From assembly GCA_934395135.1 (NCBI GenBank), contig CAKRRK010000001.1:124001-188000 (forward strand): a stretch of DNA of 64,000 nt. The letters run 5' to 3'. Shown here one piece after another: positions 1 to 8,559 of this stretch. Origin of the DNA: an uncultured Eubacteriales bacterium. GTDB lineage: Bacteria > Bacillota > Clostridia > Oscillospirales > Butyricicoccaceae. The stretch's first letter is position 1, and each line of letters begins with the position of its first letter. The position numbers and the translations under genes were made by a program. The notes below the pieces were generated by a model. That model was not told where the DNA came from. It was given only the letters and a program-made list of their open reading frames with translations, and ran no database searches.

Positions 1-180
1 GACGCTGCAACCATTATGGCAAAAGAAAAAATCCGCCGAATGCCTGTGGTGCAGAACAATTCCCTGGTCGGCATGCTGGCTTTGGGGGATATCGCCTTAA
101 GCCATGGGTTTGATATGGAGGTTTCCAAAGCCATTTCCGAGATTTCGGAGAGGGATTTTTCCGTCCATTCGCTCAGTTAA
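1..180 (+). CDS. CBS-domain protein, C-terminal end only
   Basis: The reading frame is open from base 1 to a TAA at 178-180 and gives the last 59 residues of a protein cut by the window edge. The stretch RRMPVVQNNSLVGMLALGDI is the typical second half of a CBS motif (basic-hydrophobic-PVV, then a G-hydrophobic-hydrophobic-D loop). CBS pairs bind adenine nucleotides and regulate the protein they belong to. Only the tail is visible, so I cannot tell whether this is a stand-alone CBS protein (common in Clostridia) or part of a larger enzyme. A strong terminator follows 6 bases later. Confidence 0.75.
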   Translation, partial: DAATIMAKEKIRRMPVVQNNSLVGMLALGDIALSHGFDMEVSKAISEISERDFSVHSLS

Positions 181-186
181 ACCGGG

Positions 187-213
187 AAACGCCTGCTTTG
201 CAGGCGTTTTTTT
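187..213 (+). terminator. Intrinsic terminator after the CBS gene
   Basis: A 10-bp stem (187-196 paired with 200-209, loop TTT) is followed by a run of T. It closes the CBS gene transcript. Confidence 0.85.
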
Positions 214-222
214 CGTTTCCGC

Positions 223-251
223 TTGTTTGAAAGAGGACAAACTGCTATAAT
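223..251 (+). promoter_or_regulatory. Sigma-A type promoter for the FemAB-like gene
   Basis: TTGTTT at 223-228, a 17-base spacer and TATAAT at 246-251. Because the promoter lies here, translation must start downstream at the GTG at 298, not in the open frame that begins at 223. Confidence 0.6.
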
Positions 252-297
252 ATATGTAACTATTTGTAAAAACCATGCAAGCCTTGGAGGTATCATT

Positions 298-1419
298 GTG
301 ATAGAATTTGTGACAGAAAAGAATTTGCCGGAATATGAAGCGTTCAACGCCTCCCATCCTTACGGCCATTTTATGCAGTCCAGAGCCTGGGGTTATGTCA
401 AACATGAATGGCACTGGGAGGGCATTGTATGCCGGGACAACATCAGCGGAGAAATCAAAGGTTCCCTTGCCGTCCTTCTCCGCAAACTGCCAAAGCTGCC
501 CTACACTCTGATGTATGGCTGCCGCGGCCCCGTCTGTGATCCCCATGACACAAAAACCCTGACGGAGTTGTTCCATGGCGCCAAGGAACTGGGGCGAAAG
601 TACAACTCCTATGTATTCAAACTGGACCCGGACGTACTGGTCGAGGATACGGTCTTTACCCGGGATCTGTTGTCCCTGGGGTTTCGCTCCGCTTCCACCG
701 GTAAAAATTTTGAGGGCATCCAGCCAAATTTTGTGTTCCGGCTGAATGTGTCCGGCATGGACGAAGAAGCCGCCATGAACCACTTTCATTCCAAGACCCG
801 CTATAACATCCGCTATGCCGCCCGCAAAGGCGTCACGGTAAAGGTCTGCGGCAAGGAGCAGCTGCCTGTGTTCTCCAAAATCATGCTGGAAACCGGCCTG
901 CGGGACGGATTTGTCACCCGGCCCCAAAGTTATTTTGAAAATCTTTTGGACAAATTGGGCGAGCATGCCCGTCTGTATATGGCATTTTACGAGGACAAGC
1001 CCATTGCCGGCACCCTGGCGGTGCACTGCGGGGACAAAGTGTGGTATCTGTACGGCGCATCTGCAAACGAATACCGCAACGTTATGCCGAACTATCTTCT
1101 GCAATGGTCTATGATCCAATGGGCACTGGAAAAGAAATGCCGTATTTATGATTTCCGCGGCGTTTCCGGCGACATTTCCGAAAGCAATCCCCTATATGGC
1201 CTGTATCGCTTTAAAAAAGGCTTTCAGGGTGATTTCTGTCAGTTTGTCGGCGAATTCGACTATGTATTCAAGCCTTTTGTCAATTCCCTTGTCACAAAGG
1301 GAGAAAAAACCTACCGAACCCTGCGTCGAAAAAAATTCCTTCGAAAAAACGCGGAACTGGATACGTCCAAGCCAAAAAATCTCACCGGAGATCATACAAA
1401 CGACAATACCGCCGAATAA
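298..1419 (+). CDS. FemAB/FemX-like peptidoglycan bridge aminoacyltransferase
   Basis: A 373-residue protein that starts at GTG 298, seven bases after a GGAGG. The family transfers amino acids from aminoacyl-tRNA to the lysine side chain of lipid II. The two-GNAT-fold layout is visible: an N-terminal half with SHPYGHFMQS and a Trp-rich stretch, and a C-terminal half with DGFVTRP, an AGTLAVH strand, WYLYGAS and the closing IYDFRGVSGD...GLYRFKKGF block that is diagnostic of FemABX. Length fits the family, apart from the lack of the long coiled-coil arm of true FemA/FemB, so it is FemX-like. The next gene, alanine racemase, begins 20 bases after the stop, which supports a cell-wall role. The amino acid it adds cannot be read from sequence. 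Confidence 0.85.
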   Translation: MIEFVTEKNLPEYEAFNASHPYGHFMQSRAWGYVKHEWHWEGIVCRDNISGEIKGSLAVLLRKLPKLPYTLMYGCRGPVCDPHDTKTLTELFHGAKELGRKYNSYVFKLDPDVLVEDTVFTRDLLSLGFRSASTGKNFEGIQPNFVFRLNVSGMDEEAAMNHFHSKTRYNIRYAARKGVTVKVCGKEQLPVFSKIMLETGLRDGFVTRPQSYFENLLDKLGEHARLYMAFYEDKPIAGTLAVHCGDKVWYLYGASANEYRNVMPNYLLQWSMIQWALEKKCRIYDFRGVSGDISESNPLYGLYRFKKGFQGDFCQFVGEFDYVFKPFVNSLVTKGEKTYRTLRRKKFLRKNAELDTSKPKNLTGDHTNDNTAE

Positions 1420-1439
1420 CAGATAGGATGGTTTAAACG

Positions 1440-2531
1440 ATGAAATCCCTGATTGTGGACAAAAAACGGTTAAGACAAAACATTGACCTTGTAAAAAAGA
1501 AAGCAGGCGTGCCGATCTTCGGCGTGCTCAAGGCGGACGGCTATGGTCTGGGCCTGCTGCAGCTGGCGGAGGCGCTGGCACAAAACGGCATTGACAAATT
1601 TGCCGTAACGGAACCGAACGACGCGCTGCAGCTGCGCACTTACGGCTTTACGGACCAGGAAATTCTTGTGATGCGTTCCACCTCCATTGACAGCGAGCTG
1701 CAAACTATCCTTGAAGCAGGCGCCACGGCCACGGTGGGTTCCTACGACGCCGCCATCAAACTCAACGGCATAGCGGAAAAAGACGGTGCGGTGGCAGACG
1801 CCCATGTCAAGCTGGACACGGGTATGGGGCGTTATGGCTTTCTCCCGTCGGAGCTGGACAAAATCATAAACGTTTACACCTGCTTGGAGAACATCAACAT
1901 CTCCGGCATCTATACCCATTTTCATTCTGCATTTGCCTCCCGGGAAGCAACAATGGCCCAGCTGGATGCGCTGAAAGGCGTGGTTTCCGCCCTGACAGAA
2001 CAGGGCATTGAAACCGGTCTTGTTCACGCGGCAAACTCTTCCGCCCTGTTTCTTTATCCTGAAACCATTCTGGACGCGGTGCGCATCGGCTCGGCTTTCA
2101 CCGGCCGCCTGCCGATAAAGGGCAATACCGGCCTGCAAAAAGTCTGCGTTTTAAAAAGCCGCGTCATCGAAATCCGCTGGCTTCCCAAAGGTCATTCCGT
2201 GGGTTATGGCGCAGGGTTTATCACCAAAAAGCCAATGCAGATCGCCGTTGTCCCCGTCGGATACGGCGACGGTTTCGGAGTCTCCAAAGCCAACGATATC
2301 TTCCGGTTCCGCGACTGCGTTCGCTATGCTGCCGGCAGTCTGCGGGACTTTTTGAAACGACGGCGTCTGTATGCCACCATCGGCGGCAAACGCGTCCGGG
2401 TGCTGGGGCACATCGGTTTGTGCCATACCACCGTGGATGTCACCGGACTTGGCGTTACCATCGGCGACGAGGTCACCTTGGACATATCTCCCCTTTATGT
2501 CAACCCGGAAATCCAGAAAATCTATGAATAA
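1440..2531 (+). CDS. alr: Alanine racemase
   Basis: A 363-residue fold-type III PLP enzyme that interconverts L- and D-alanine for peptidoglycan. The PLP lysine sits in VLKADGYGLG near residue 31. The substrate-binding KLDTGMGRYGF follows near residue 128, then VHAANSSA and VRIGSAFTG, and the C-terminal domain has the GHSVGYGAGF and VVPVGYGDGF blocks with the catalytic tyrosine. The start ATG follows AGGATGG. The final codons overlap the ATG of the next gene by 8 bases, so the two are translationally coupled. Clostridia often have two alanine racemases, and I cannot say whether this is the biosynthetic one, although its place after a FemAB gene suggests so. Confidence 0.93.
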   Translation: MKSLIVDKKRLRQNIDLVKKKAGVPIFGVLKADGYGLGLLQLAEALAQNGIDKFAVTEPNDALQLRTYGFTDQEILVMRSTSIDSELQTILEAGATATVGSYDAAIKLNGIAEKDGAVADAHVKLDTGMGRYGFLPSELDKIINVYTCLENINISGIYTHFHSAFASREATMAQLDALKGVVSALTEQGIETGLVHAANSSALFLYPETILDAVRIGSAFTGRLPIKGNTGLQKVCVLKSRVIEIRWLPKGHSVGYGAGFITKKPMQIAVVPVGYGDGFGVSKANDIFRFRDCVRYAAGSLRDFLKRRRLYATIGGKRVRVLGHIGLCHTTVDVTGLGVTIGDEVTLDISPLYVNPEIQKIYE

Positions 2532-3891
2532 CGCGCCGCTTTACGATGCCCTCGCTTCCAAAGCCCGGGAGCCTGTGCTGCGGTTTCACATGCCGGGACA
2601 CATGGGAAAAACGCCCTTTTCTGGTTTTTCCGATCCGTTTTCCTTGGATTTCACTGAAACTTACGGCACCGGAAATCTGTACCAAAACAATGAACCGATT
2701 CTTTCTGCGGAACAGGAGGCTGCGGCCTACTTTGGCGCGAAGGAATGCTTTTTTATGACAAACGGCAGCACCGGCGGCATTCTTGCCGCTCTTGCGGCCG
2801 CCTTTGGCACCGGCGGCGAAATTATTGTGGATCGCTGCTGCCATCAGGCGCTGTGCACCGGGCTTGCCCTGCTGGATATTCAGCCCCGGTTTGTTTATCC
2901 TGCTATGCATCAAACGGTCAGCGGCCGCCTGTGCCCGGAAGAAATTGACGCGGCGCTGGCCGCAGCGCCCCACGCCAAGGGCGTTTTTCTGACCAGCCCA
3001 AATTATTACGGTGTACTGCAGGATGTGGCTGCCATCGCCCGGATTTGCAGGCGGTATGGCAAGCTGCTTGTGGTGGACGAAGCCCATGGCGCGCATTTTC
3101 CTGCGGTGGGGGTTCCAAACGCGATGCAGCAGGGGGCGGACCTTGCGGTGGTTTCCGCCCACAAAACTATGCCGGCGCTTGGACAGTCGGCTTTCCTTCT
3201 GTCCAACGGCCGTATCCCGGCCGGTACCATCCTGCGCTATCTTGCGATGTTCCAGACCTCCAGTCCGTCCTATGTCCTGCTGGCCTCCCTGGACCGAGCC
3301 AGGGCATTTCTGTGCGGAGAAGGCGGACAGACCTACCGCTGTACCGCGGACGCCGTCCCGCAACTGCGGGAACGCATCGTCCAACACACGCCGTTTACGC
3401 CGCTTTTGCCATCGGAAACCCTGCCGCTGGATCCCTGCAGGCTGACGGTTTCTGCCGCCGGCACGAACCTTACCGGCTATGCTCTGGCGGACACTCTGTA
3501 CCACGCCCACGGCATCGCCTGTGAAATGGCGGACGCCCTGCATACGGTGTTTATCATAACATGCATGCACACGCCATCCGAACTGCACCGGCTTTTTTCC
3601 GCTCTTTCCGCCATTCATCCCGCCCCGGCACCTCTGCCGCTTTGCCCTCTGCCCGCGGCAAAAGAGCTTGGCAGCACATTTTTTACTACGATACGGCAGG
3701 CGCTTTTTTCTCCTTCTGTATCCATCCCGTATACAGCCGCCTGCGGCCGCATCTGCGCCCGCCCGGTGGTGCCTTATCCCCCCGGCGTGCCACTCCTTTA
3801 TCCCGGCGAAAAGTTTCTGACAAAACACATTGAATATATTCGCAATTTCTGTTATAATTTAGCGGGAGAAGTGCAGGTTCTGCCGGAATAA
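2524..3891 (+). CDS. Orn/Lys/Arg decarboxylase family PLP enzyme
   Basis: The start is ATG 2524, inside the 3' end of alr, giving 455 residues; a longer open frame upstream lies inside alr and is not used. It is a fold-type I (aspartate aminotransferase-like) decarboxylase of the short Gram-positive type (SpeA/YaaO class). Visible motifs are RFHMPGHMGK near the N-terminus, GTGNLYQ, the TNGSTGGI PLP-phosphate loop, VVDEAHGAHF and the PLP lysine in SAHKTMPALGQSA. Family members decarboxylate arginine, lysine or ornithine to make polyamines or cadaverine; the substrate is not evident from the sequence. In Firmicutes this gene commonly precedes tmk/holB, as here (holB follows), so it belongs to a conserved neighbourhood. 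Confidence 0.9.
   Translation: MNNAPLYDALASKAREPVLRFHMPGHMGKTPFSGFSDPFSLDFTETYGTGNLYQNNEPILSAEQEAAAYFGAKECFFMTNGSTGGILAALAAAFGTGGEIIVDRCCHQALCTGLALLDIQPRFVYPAMHQTVSGRLCPEEIDAALAAAPHAKGVFLTSPNYYGVLQDVAAIARICRRYGKLLVVDEAHGAHFPAVGVPNAMQQGADLAVVSAHKTMPALGQSAFLLSNGRIPAGTILRYLAMFQTSSPSYVLLASLDRARAFLCGEGGQTYRCTADAVPQLRERIVQHTPFTPLLPSETLPLDPCRLTVSAAGTNLTGYALADTLYHAHGIACEMADALHTVFIITCMHTPSELHRLFSALSAIHPAPAPLPLCPLPAAKELGSTFFTTIRQALFSPSVSIPYTAACGRICARPVVPYPPGVPLLYPGEKFLTKHIEYIRNFCYNLAGEVQVLPE
3830..3858 (+). promoter_or_regulatory. Promoter for holB-ricT inside the decarboxylase 3' end
   Basis: TTGAAT at 3830-3835, 17 bases, TATAAT at 3853-3858. It is placed to start transcription about 85 bases before the holB ATG. 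Confidence 0.6.
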
Positions 3892-3949
3892 CTGGTTATT
3901 TTTCACAATTATTCCCATTTTCCCGCTACTCAAGATCAGGAAGACGATT

Positions 3950-4924
3950 ATGAACTTTTCCAACTTTATCGGCAATGCCGAATTATTGCACAATCTAAAA
4001 ACCGCCCTCGCCCATCGGTTTCCCCAGGTCATTTTATTGTCCGGTCCGGCAGGCGTCGGCAAACTAACCTTGGCAAAACTCATAGCATCCGCCCTACTGT
4101 GTACACAGCAGGGCGCCCCCTGCGGCGTTTGCGGCACCTGCCGCAAGGTGGAGCGGGGGATTCATCCGGATGTTATGGTAATCGACTTTGGTCTCTCCGA
4201 TATCAAAATCGACACTGCCCGCTTGATCCGGCAGGATTGTCATATTCTGCCCAACGAATCCAAGCGGAAGGTATACATTATCCGGCACAGCCAAAATTTA
4301 AACATACCGGCACAGAACGTGCTGCTCAAAAGCCTGGAGGAACCGCCCGGTCATGCCTTTTTTATTTTGACGGTGGAAAACGAGGCCTCCCTTCTGCCCA
4401 CCATCCGTTCCCGTGCCATTGCCTATGCCCTTTCTCCGCTTTCTTCCGAGGAACTTCTGCCTTTTTTAAAACGGCAGTTTCCGCAGGCCTCTCCCTCGGA
4501 GCTTGCGACCGCGGCGGCACAGTCCGCCGGCATCCTTGGGGCCGCCGTTTCGCTGCTCTCAGACCCATCGGGGCTTTCCGGCACCGCTGCGGCCTTTTGC
4601 CAGGCATTGGCGGAAGACAACGAACTGGCTATGTATGAAACCGTGGCCGCTCTGGAGAAGCTGTCCCGGCAGAAATGCACTCCATTCTTTTCAGCGTTCC
4701 AGGCGGAACTGCGGGACGCTATGCTGCTTTCCAGCGGCGTATGGCCTGACTCCGCTTTTCCCGGGGAAAAAACAGCCCTTTCCCGACGCGTCTCTCTCTC
4801 CCGTTTGCTGCAGGCATATGATTTTTCCTGCTCGCTGGAGGAGACGCTGCCTTTGAACATTAACCTTTCTTTGCTGTTCTCGGCGTTTTGCGCCGGAGTC
4901 TATGAAATCTGTCATCGGAATTAG
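3950..4924 (+). CDS. holB: DNA polymerase III delta-prime subunit
   Basis: A 324-residue clamp-loader subunit. The N-terminal AAA+ domain has GPAGVGKLT as a degenerate Walker A (Leu where Ser/Thr is expected after the lysine), consistent with delta-prime being a non-hydrolysing member. A four-cysteine zinc site follows at about residues 50-64 (C...C-x2-C-x2-C), then LLKSLEEPP and the RSR sensor region, and a C-terminal collar domain. It follows an AGGAAG Shine-Dalgarno. The ricT start lies 10 bases after the stop. The holB-ricT order is the usual Firmicutes arrangement (holB-yaaT), which supports both calls. Confidence 0.92.
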   Translation: MNFSNFIGNAELLHNLKTALAHRFPQVILLSGPAGVGKLTLAKLIASALLCTQQGAPCGVCGTCRKVERGIHPDVMVIDFGLSDIKIDTARLIRQDCHILPNESKRKVYIIRHSQNLNIPAQNVLLKSLEEPPGHAFFILTVENEASLLPTIRSRAIAYALSPLSSEELLPFLKRQFPQASPSELATAAAQSAGILGAAVSLLSDPSGLSGTAAAFCQALAEDNELAMYETVAALEKLSRQKCTPFFSAFQAELRDAMLLSSGVWPDSAFPGEKTALSRRVSLSRLLQAYDFSCSLEETLPLNINLSLLFSAFCAGVYEICHRN

Positions 4925-4934
4925 GAGGATCTAT

Positions 4935-5807
4935 TTGGAAGTTATTGGTGTCCGCTTTAAAAAAGTCGGAAAAATCTATTATTTTGATCCCTGTGGCCTT
5001 GACGTCGCGGTAGGCCAGAATGTCATTGTCGAAACGGCAAGAGGCGTTGAATTTGGGGAGACAGTCATCCCTAACCGGGAGATAAAGGACGATCATGTCG
5101 TAAAGCCTTTGAAAAAGCTCATCCGCATCGCCACAGAAAAAGACCATGCTGCCGTCGCAAAAAATGCGGAAAAAGCCAAAGAAGCCTTTCGCATCTGCGA
5201 AAAGAAAATTGCAGAACACAAGTTGGATATGAAATTGGTTTCCGTAGAATATACCTTTGATTTGAATAAAGTGCTTTTTTATTTCACATCCGAAGGCCGG
5301 GTGGACTTTCGGGAACTGGTCAAGGACCTCGCCTCTGTCTTCCACACCCGCATTGAACTGCGTCAGATCGGCGTGCGGGACGAAGCCAAAATGCTCGGCG
5401 GATTGGGCATTTGCGGCCGGCCTTTGTGCTGTGCCCAATTTTTGGACGATTTTCAGCCGGTTTCCATCAACATGGCCAAAGAGCAGAGCCTTTCCCTGAA
5501 CCCCACAAAAATCTCCGGCACCTGCGGCCGGCTGATGTGTTGTCTCAAGTATGAGCATGAAGTATATGAGGAGTTGTCCAAAGTCACGCCAAAGCCGGAC
5601 ACCTTGGTGAAAACGCCGGAAGGCACCGGCGTTGTAGTGAGCGCTACTATGCTCAAGGGAACCTGCCAGGTCAAGCTGGAAGATTCCGATACGGTCAAAT
5701 GCTTCTGCTGCAAGGACTGCAAGAGTCTGCGGCATGCCAAAAAGCGCGGCGGCGCGCCGCAAAGCGCGGACAGCGCCCCGGAAACGGAAAAACCTATGGA
5801 AAAATAA
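4935..5807 (+). CDS. ricT: RicT (YaaT) PSP1-domain regulator of RNA processing
   Basis: I place the start at TTG 4935, seven bases after AGGAGG at 4923-4928, giving 290 residues; an in-frame ATG at 4902 lies inside holB with no ribosome site. The PSP1 domain carries the conserved cysteine-rich blocks CGRPLCCAQF and GTCGRLMCCLKYE (residues about 155-205). In Bacillus these belong to a protein that, with RicA and RicF, binds Fe-S clusters and stimulates RNase Y processing and Spo0A phosphorelay. The tail contains a further CFCCKDC cluster. The C-terminal 25 residues are polar and low in complexity. Confidence 0.92.
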   Translation: MEVIGVRFKKVGKIYYFDPCGLDVAVGQNVIVETARGVEFGETVIPNREIKDDHVVKPLKKLIRIATEKDHAAVAKNAEKAKEAFRICEKKIAEHKLDMKLVSVEYTFDLNKVLFYFTSEGRVDFRELVKDLASVFHTRIELRQIGVRDEAKMLGGLGICGRPLCCAQFLDDFQPVSINMAKEQSLSLNPTKISGTCGRLMCCLKYEHEVYEELSKVTPKPDTLVKTPEGTGVVVSATMLKGTCQVKLEDSDTVKCFCCKDCKSLRHAKKRGGAPQSADSAPETEKPMEK

Positions 5808-5827
5808 CGGTTATGTAAGGTGGTTTT

Positions 5828-6268
5828 ATGTCGGCATCGGAACAGGTGAATGATTTTTTGGTGAATATTTTCAACCGCATCAATAAATATGAAGAGCGAA
5901 CCCTGGCGGCCGGCCTGGATTTGGATGTTTCCATTACGGAAATCCACATTCTTTCCAAAATCGGAGATTTTGGCGCCGCTCGGATGTCGGACATCGCCAA
6001 GGCAGTAGGCGTTACACTCGCTACGCTGACAGTGGCCTGTGATAAATTGGAGTCCAAGGGTCTGATTGAACGAAACCGCGGCGAAAAAGACAAGCGCGTC
6101 GTCAATCTTTCCCTGTCTCCCAAAGGGATTGTCGCTTATCAGTATCATTTGGAATTTCATGAAAACATGGTCCGTACCATCCTGGACGGCCTGACGGAAA
6201 ATGAAACGGAGATTCTCTCTTCCATTCTGAAAAAATTAAAAACATTTTTTCTCCCGGAGGAAATATAA
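5828..6268 (+). CDS. MarR family transcriptional regulator
   Basis: 146 residues with a central winged helix: a recognition region near residues 55-80 (MSDIAKAVGVTLATLTVACD) and a basic wing with RGEKDKRVVNLSLSPKG. N- and C-terminal helices form the dimer domain. It follows AAGGTGG and sits 20 bases after ricT. Its stop overlaps a small ATG-initiated frame of 28 codons (6268-6354) that has a good ribosome site but lies over a terminator, so I do not call it. The ligand is unknown. Stand-alone MarR genes of this shape in Clostridia often control fatty-acid synthesis (FabT) or efflux, but no such genes are adjacent. Confidence 0.88.
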   Translation: MSASEQVNDFLVNIFNRINKYEERTLAAGLDLDVSITEIHILSKIGDFGAARMSDIAKAVGVTLATLTVACDKLESKGLIERNRGEKDKRVVNLSLSPKGIVAYQYHLEFHENMVRTILDGLTENETEILSSILKKLKTFFLPEEI

Positions 6269-6273
6269 TGTTA

Positions 6274-6306
6274 TTAAAAAAGGTTATGTTGCATAGCCTT
6301 TTTCTT
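6274..6306 (+). terminator. Intrinsic terminator after the MarR gene
   Basis: A stem of AAAAAGG-TATG against CATA-CCTTTTT with a three-base loop, followed by T-rich sequence. It separates the MarR transcript from the lipoprotein gene. Confidence 0.7.
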
Positions 6307-6329
6307 TTCACAGGAAGGGATTTGCTGTT

Positions 6330-7406
6330 ATGTCACTGCCGAAATGGATCGCTCTGATCTTTTTGCCGCTGTTTCTCATACCGTCGGGCTGCGGAGACGG
6401 CCAGCCGGCCGTGCAGCCTGCTCTGCCGGAATCCCAGCCTGCCGCATCGGCATTTCCCAAAACCGAAAACCCATCCTTGCCCCGGGAGCCCCAGGAAGGA
6501 GACGTGCCTCTTCCCCAGATTTATCGTTTGGACGACATCGCAGACGACAGATTTTCCTATATCGATCCTTCCATTGCCTGCGACTATGAAATTCCGGCCG
6601 CTACGGATTACAGCGGTTCCTTTCAGGCGGCGGTTTACGCCGCTTTTTGCGACCTGGATGACAGTTTTAATATCCGCTTCCGGTATCCCCTCTCTGAGGA
6701 GGGAAAGCGCCGTTTTTCCGATGTCCTGCAGCAAACCGTTACCTGCGTGCTATACGACCACCCTGCTGTATTTTGGGTGGCCCCCGGCGGATATACCCTC
6801 ACCTGGATCGCAGTCCAAGGGGAGTATGTCTGCGTAAAAGTGGAATTTTTATATACCGAGTCCCCCGCTTCCATCGCTTCCGGTCAAAACTGCATCCAAA
6901 CCAAGCTGGACCGCATTGTGTCCGCCGCCCCGGCGGATCCCTACGAAGCACTGCAATATTTCCACGATGTGATTATTCTAAATACCGAATACGACAGTGC
7001 CTTTGCCAAAGACCGAACCCCTTTGCCGGACAACAGTCATCTGTTTCATATCACTGGTTTCTTTCTTCATGGCAAAGCAGTGTGCGAGGGCTATGCCAAA
7101 GCGATGAAATATCTTTGCGATGCGGTGAATATCCCCTGCGTTGTCGTGGGAGGGGAAGCCTTTGGGATTTCCCATGCCTGGAATTATGTATGTCTGGACA
7201 GCGCTTGGTATCTTGTGGACGTCACCCTGGACGATCAGACTGAACTGGTTTACGCCGCTTTTTTACAGGGCAAAACCAGTTATATTGGAAACCTTCTCGT
7301 TTCTGCCATTTACACAGAAGACCAGCGGGAGTATCCTGTCTTGCAGGAATATGCTTATGACCGGACGGTGGATCTGCCGCTGTTTTCCGGCCATTTTGCC
7401 AACTAA
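6330..7406 (+). CDS. Lipoprotein with transglutaminase-like domain
   Basis: 358 residues. A signal peptide with a lipobox ending IPSGC (cysteine at residue 21) predicts export and lipid anchoring. A Pro/Ala-rich linker follows to about residue 55. The C-terminal half has a transglutaminase/protease-like core with all three expected catalytic residues: Cys in HGKAVCEGYAKAMK, His in GISHAWNYV and Asp in WYLVDVTLDD. Such clostridial lipoproteins are thought to act on wall-associated proteins or peptides, but no substrate is known. It follows an AGGAAGGG site. Confidence 0.85.
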   Translation: MSLPKWIALIFLPLFLIPSGCGDGQPAVQPALPESQPAASAFPKTENPSLPREPQEGDVPLPQIYRLDDIADDRFSYIDPSIACDYEIPAATDYSGSFQAAVYAAFCDLDDSFNIRFRYPLSEEGKRRFSDVLQQTVTCVLYDHPAVFWVAPGGYTLTWIAVQGEYVCVKVEFLYTESPASIASGQNCIQTKLDRIVSAAPADPYEALQYFHDVIILNTEYDSAFAKDRTPLPDNSHLFHITGFFLHGKAVCEGYAKAMKYLCDAVNIPCVVVGGEAFGISHAWNYVCLDSAWYLVDVTLDDQTELVYAAFLQGKTSYIGNLLVSAIYTEDQREYPVLQEYAYDRTVDLPLFSGHFAN

Positions 7407-7487
7407 GTCCCGTATTTTCTTTGTTCCCAGAGCCTGCGGCACGGTTTCGCTGCGTTCTCCAATTTTTTCACACCAAGGAGGTGCTCT

Positions 7488-8066
7488 ATGGCAATCACTA
7501 TACTCTGGGCAAGCCCCGACACAGACGGGCTGACCGCCAGCGCCAAGCGTTCGATTCTCACAGGAATCCAGTCTGCCGGCGGGACCGCAATTGAAATTCA
7601 TCTGAACCGAAAAAATATAAAAGCCTGCCTTGCCTGCGGCAAAGGCGGTTACGGCGTCTGTCGTTCGGAAGGGCGTTGTATTTTAAACGATGATTTTTCC
7701 CAGCTGTATGACGCATGCTGCAGCGCGGAAGCTCTTGTTTTTGTGTCTCCGGTTTACTGGCATGACATGTCGGAAAATTTTAAATCATTTCTGGACAGGC
7801 TTCGCCGGTGTGAAACCTCCAAAAACGGCTATTTAAAAGAAAAGCGGTATGTTGCCGTGGCATGCGCCGGCGGCTATGGCCTGGGCGTCACCACTTGTCT
7901 GGACCGGATGGAAACCACCCTCGGGCATATGGGACTGCGGGCGCTGGATCGGATTCCGGTCACCCGGTATAATCGTGACTATATGCTTCCCGCCCTGGTG
8001 GAAGCCGGCCGCGTCCTGGCGACACAGCATTCCGCTTTCCAGTTCGATGCGTTTCACTTTTGGTAA
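7488..8066 (+). CDS. Flavodoxin-fold NAD(P)H-dependent FMN reductase
   Basis: 192 residues, preceded by AAGGAGG. The N-terminal strand ILWASPDTDGLTAS is an FMN-phosphate loop, VFVSPVYWHDMSENFKSFLDR is the canonical NADPH-dependent FMN reductase block, and the mid-chain cysteines (CLACGKGG...CRSEGRC) resemble those of iron-sulfur flavoproteins, although the CxxCxxC spacing needed for a cluster is not clear. The role is probably electron transfer or reduction of a small molecule. It stands alone. Confidence 0.82.
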   Translation: MAITILWASPDTDGLTASAKRSILTGIQSAGGTAIEIHLNRKNIKACLACGKGGYGVCRSEGRCILNDDFSQLYDACCSAEALVFVSPVYWHDMSENFKSFLDRLRRCETSKNGYLKEKRYVAVACAGGYGLGVTTCLDRMETTLGHMGLRALDRIPVTRYNRDYMLPALVEAGRVLATQHSAFQFDAFHFW

Positions 8067-8181
8067 TGTCCCAATGTTCCTTTGCGCTTCCAGCGTCCAT
8101 TTCAAAAATCCAATGTGGAAACGCCTATAAATTTCAGATTTTAAAAACTTTACCCCTGTCCCTGGATGCAAACCCGGGGTA

Positions 8182-8246
8182 GGTCTCATTACATAGCAAC
8201 GGAATCAGGCTCCATCCAAAAGAATGAGACCTGATTCCGTTGCTAT
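8182..8246. repeat. Interleaved inverted repeats with pseudoknot topology
   Basis: Two perfect inverted repeats interleave. GGTCTCATT (8182-8190) pairs with 8223-8231, and the 17-base arm 8193-8209 (ATAGCAACGGAATCAGG) pairs with 8230-8246. The order A1-A2-B1-B2 is that of a pseudoknot or of two mutually exclusive hairpins. No T-run follows. Apart from this and the hairpin at 8506, the 493-base gap 8067-8559 shows no gene I can support. Confidence 0.7.
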
Positions 8247-8505
8247 ATTCAAATTTCCATGGTTGTCTTCGCCGACTTGCTTTCACGCCAGACCATCTTT
8301 TCTGCGTTTCCTGCGACAGGCATCCGCACTCTGCTCCCTGCGTCAATTCCTTTTTTACAACCCCACCTTGCCCATCTCTGTATGTTTGGCTTTGCCGATT
8401 TATAGGATATATTTCTCTTCATAACGGTCTTGGTGAGAAACATACCGCTGAATTGAAATCCGGGGACAGGGCAGCCGCGCCGCATTCCAATACCCCTTGC
8501 AACGA

Positions 8506-8548
8506 AACCCCTGCGGGACTGCATATTGTCCCACAGGGGTTCTTTCTT
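8506..8548 (+). terminator. Hairpin between convergent genes
   Basis: A 14-base imperfect stem (8506-8519 against 8528-8541) is followed on the plus strand by TCTTTCTT. It lies just beyond the glyQS stop on the other strand and may act for both, though the T-run is on the plus side. Confidence 0.5.
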
Positions 8549-8559
8549 AAGGTAAAATA

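Noticed and set aside
2500..3828. A 442-codon minus-strand open frame across the decarboxylase gene
   Set aside because: Low-complexity basic composition, no ribosome site, and it lies wholly inside a well-supported gene on the other strand.
6268..6354. A 28-codon frame with a good ribosome site after the MarR gene
   Set aside because: It overlaps a terminator hairpin and the start of the lipoprotein gene, and the peptide is not like known leader peptides.
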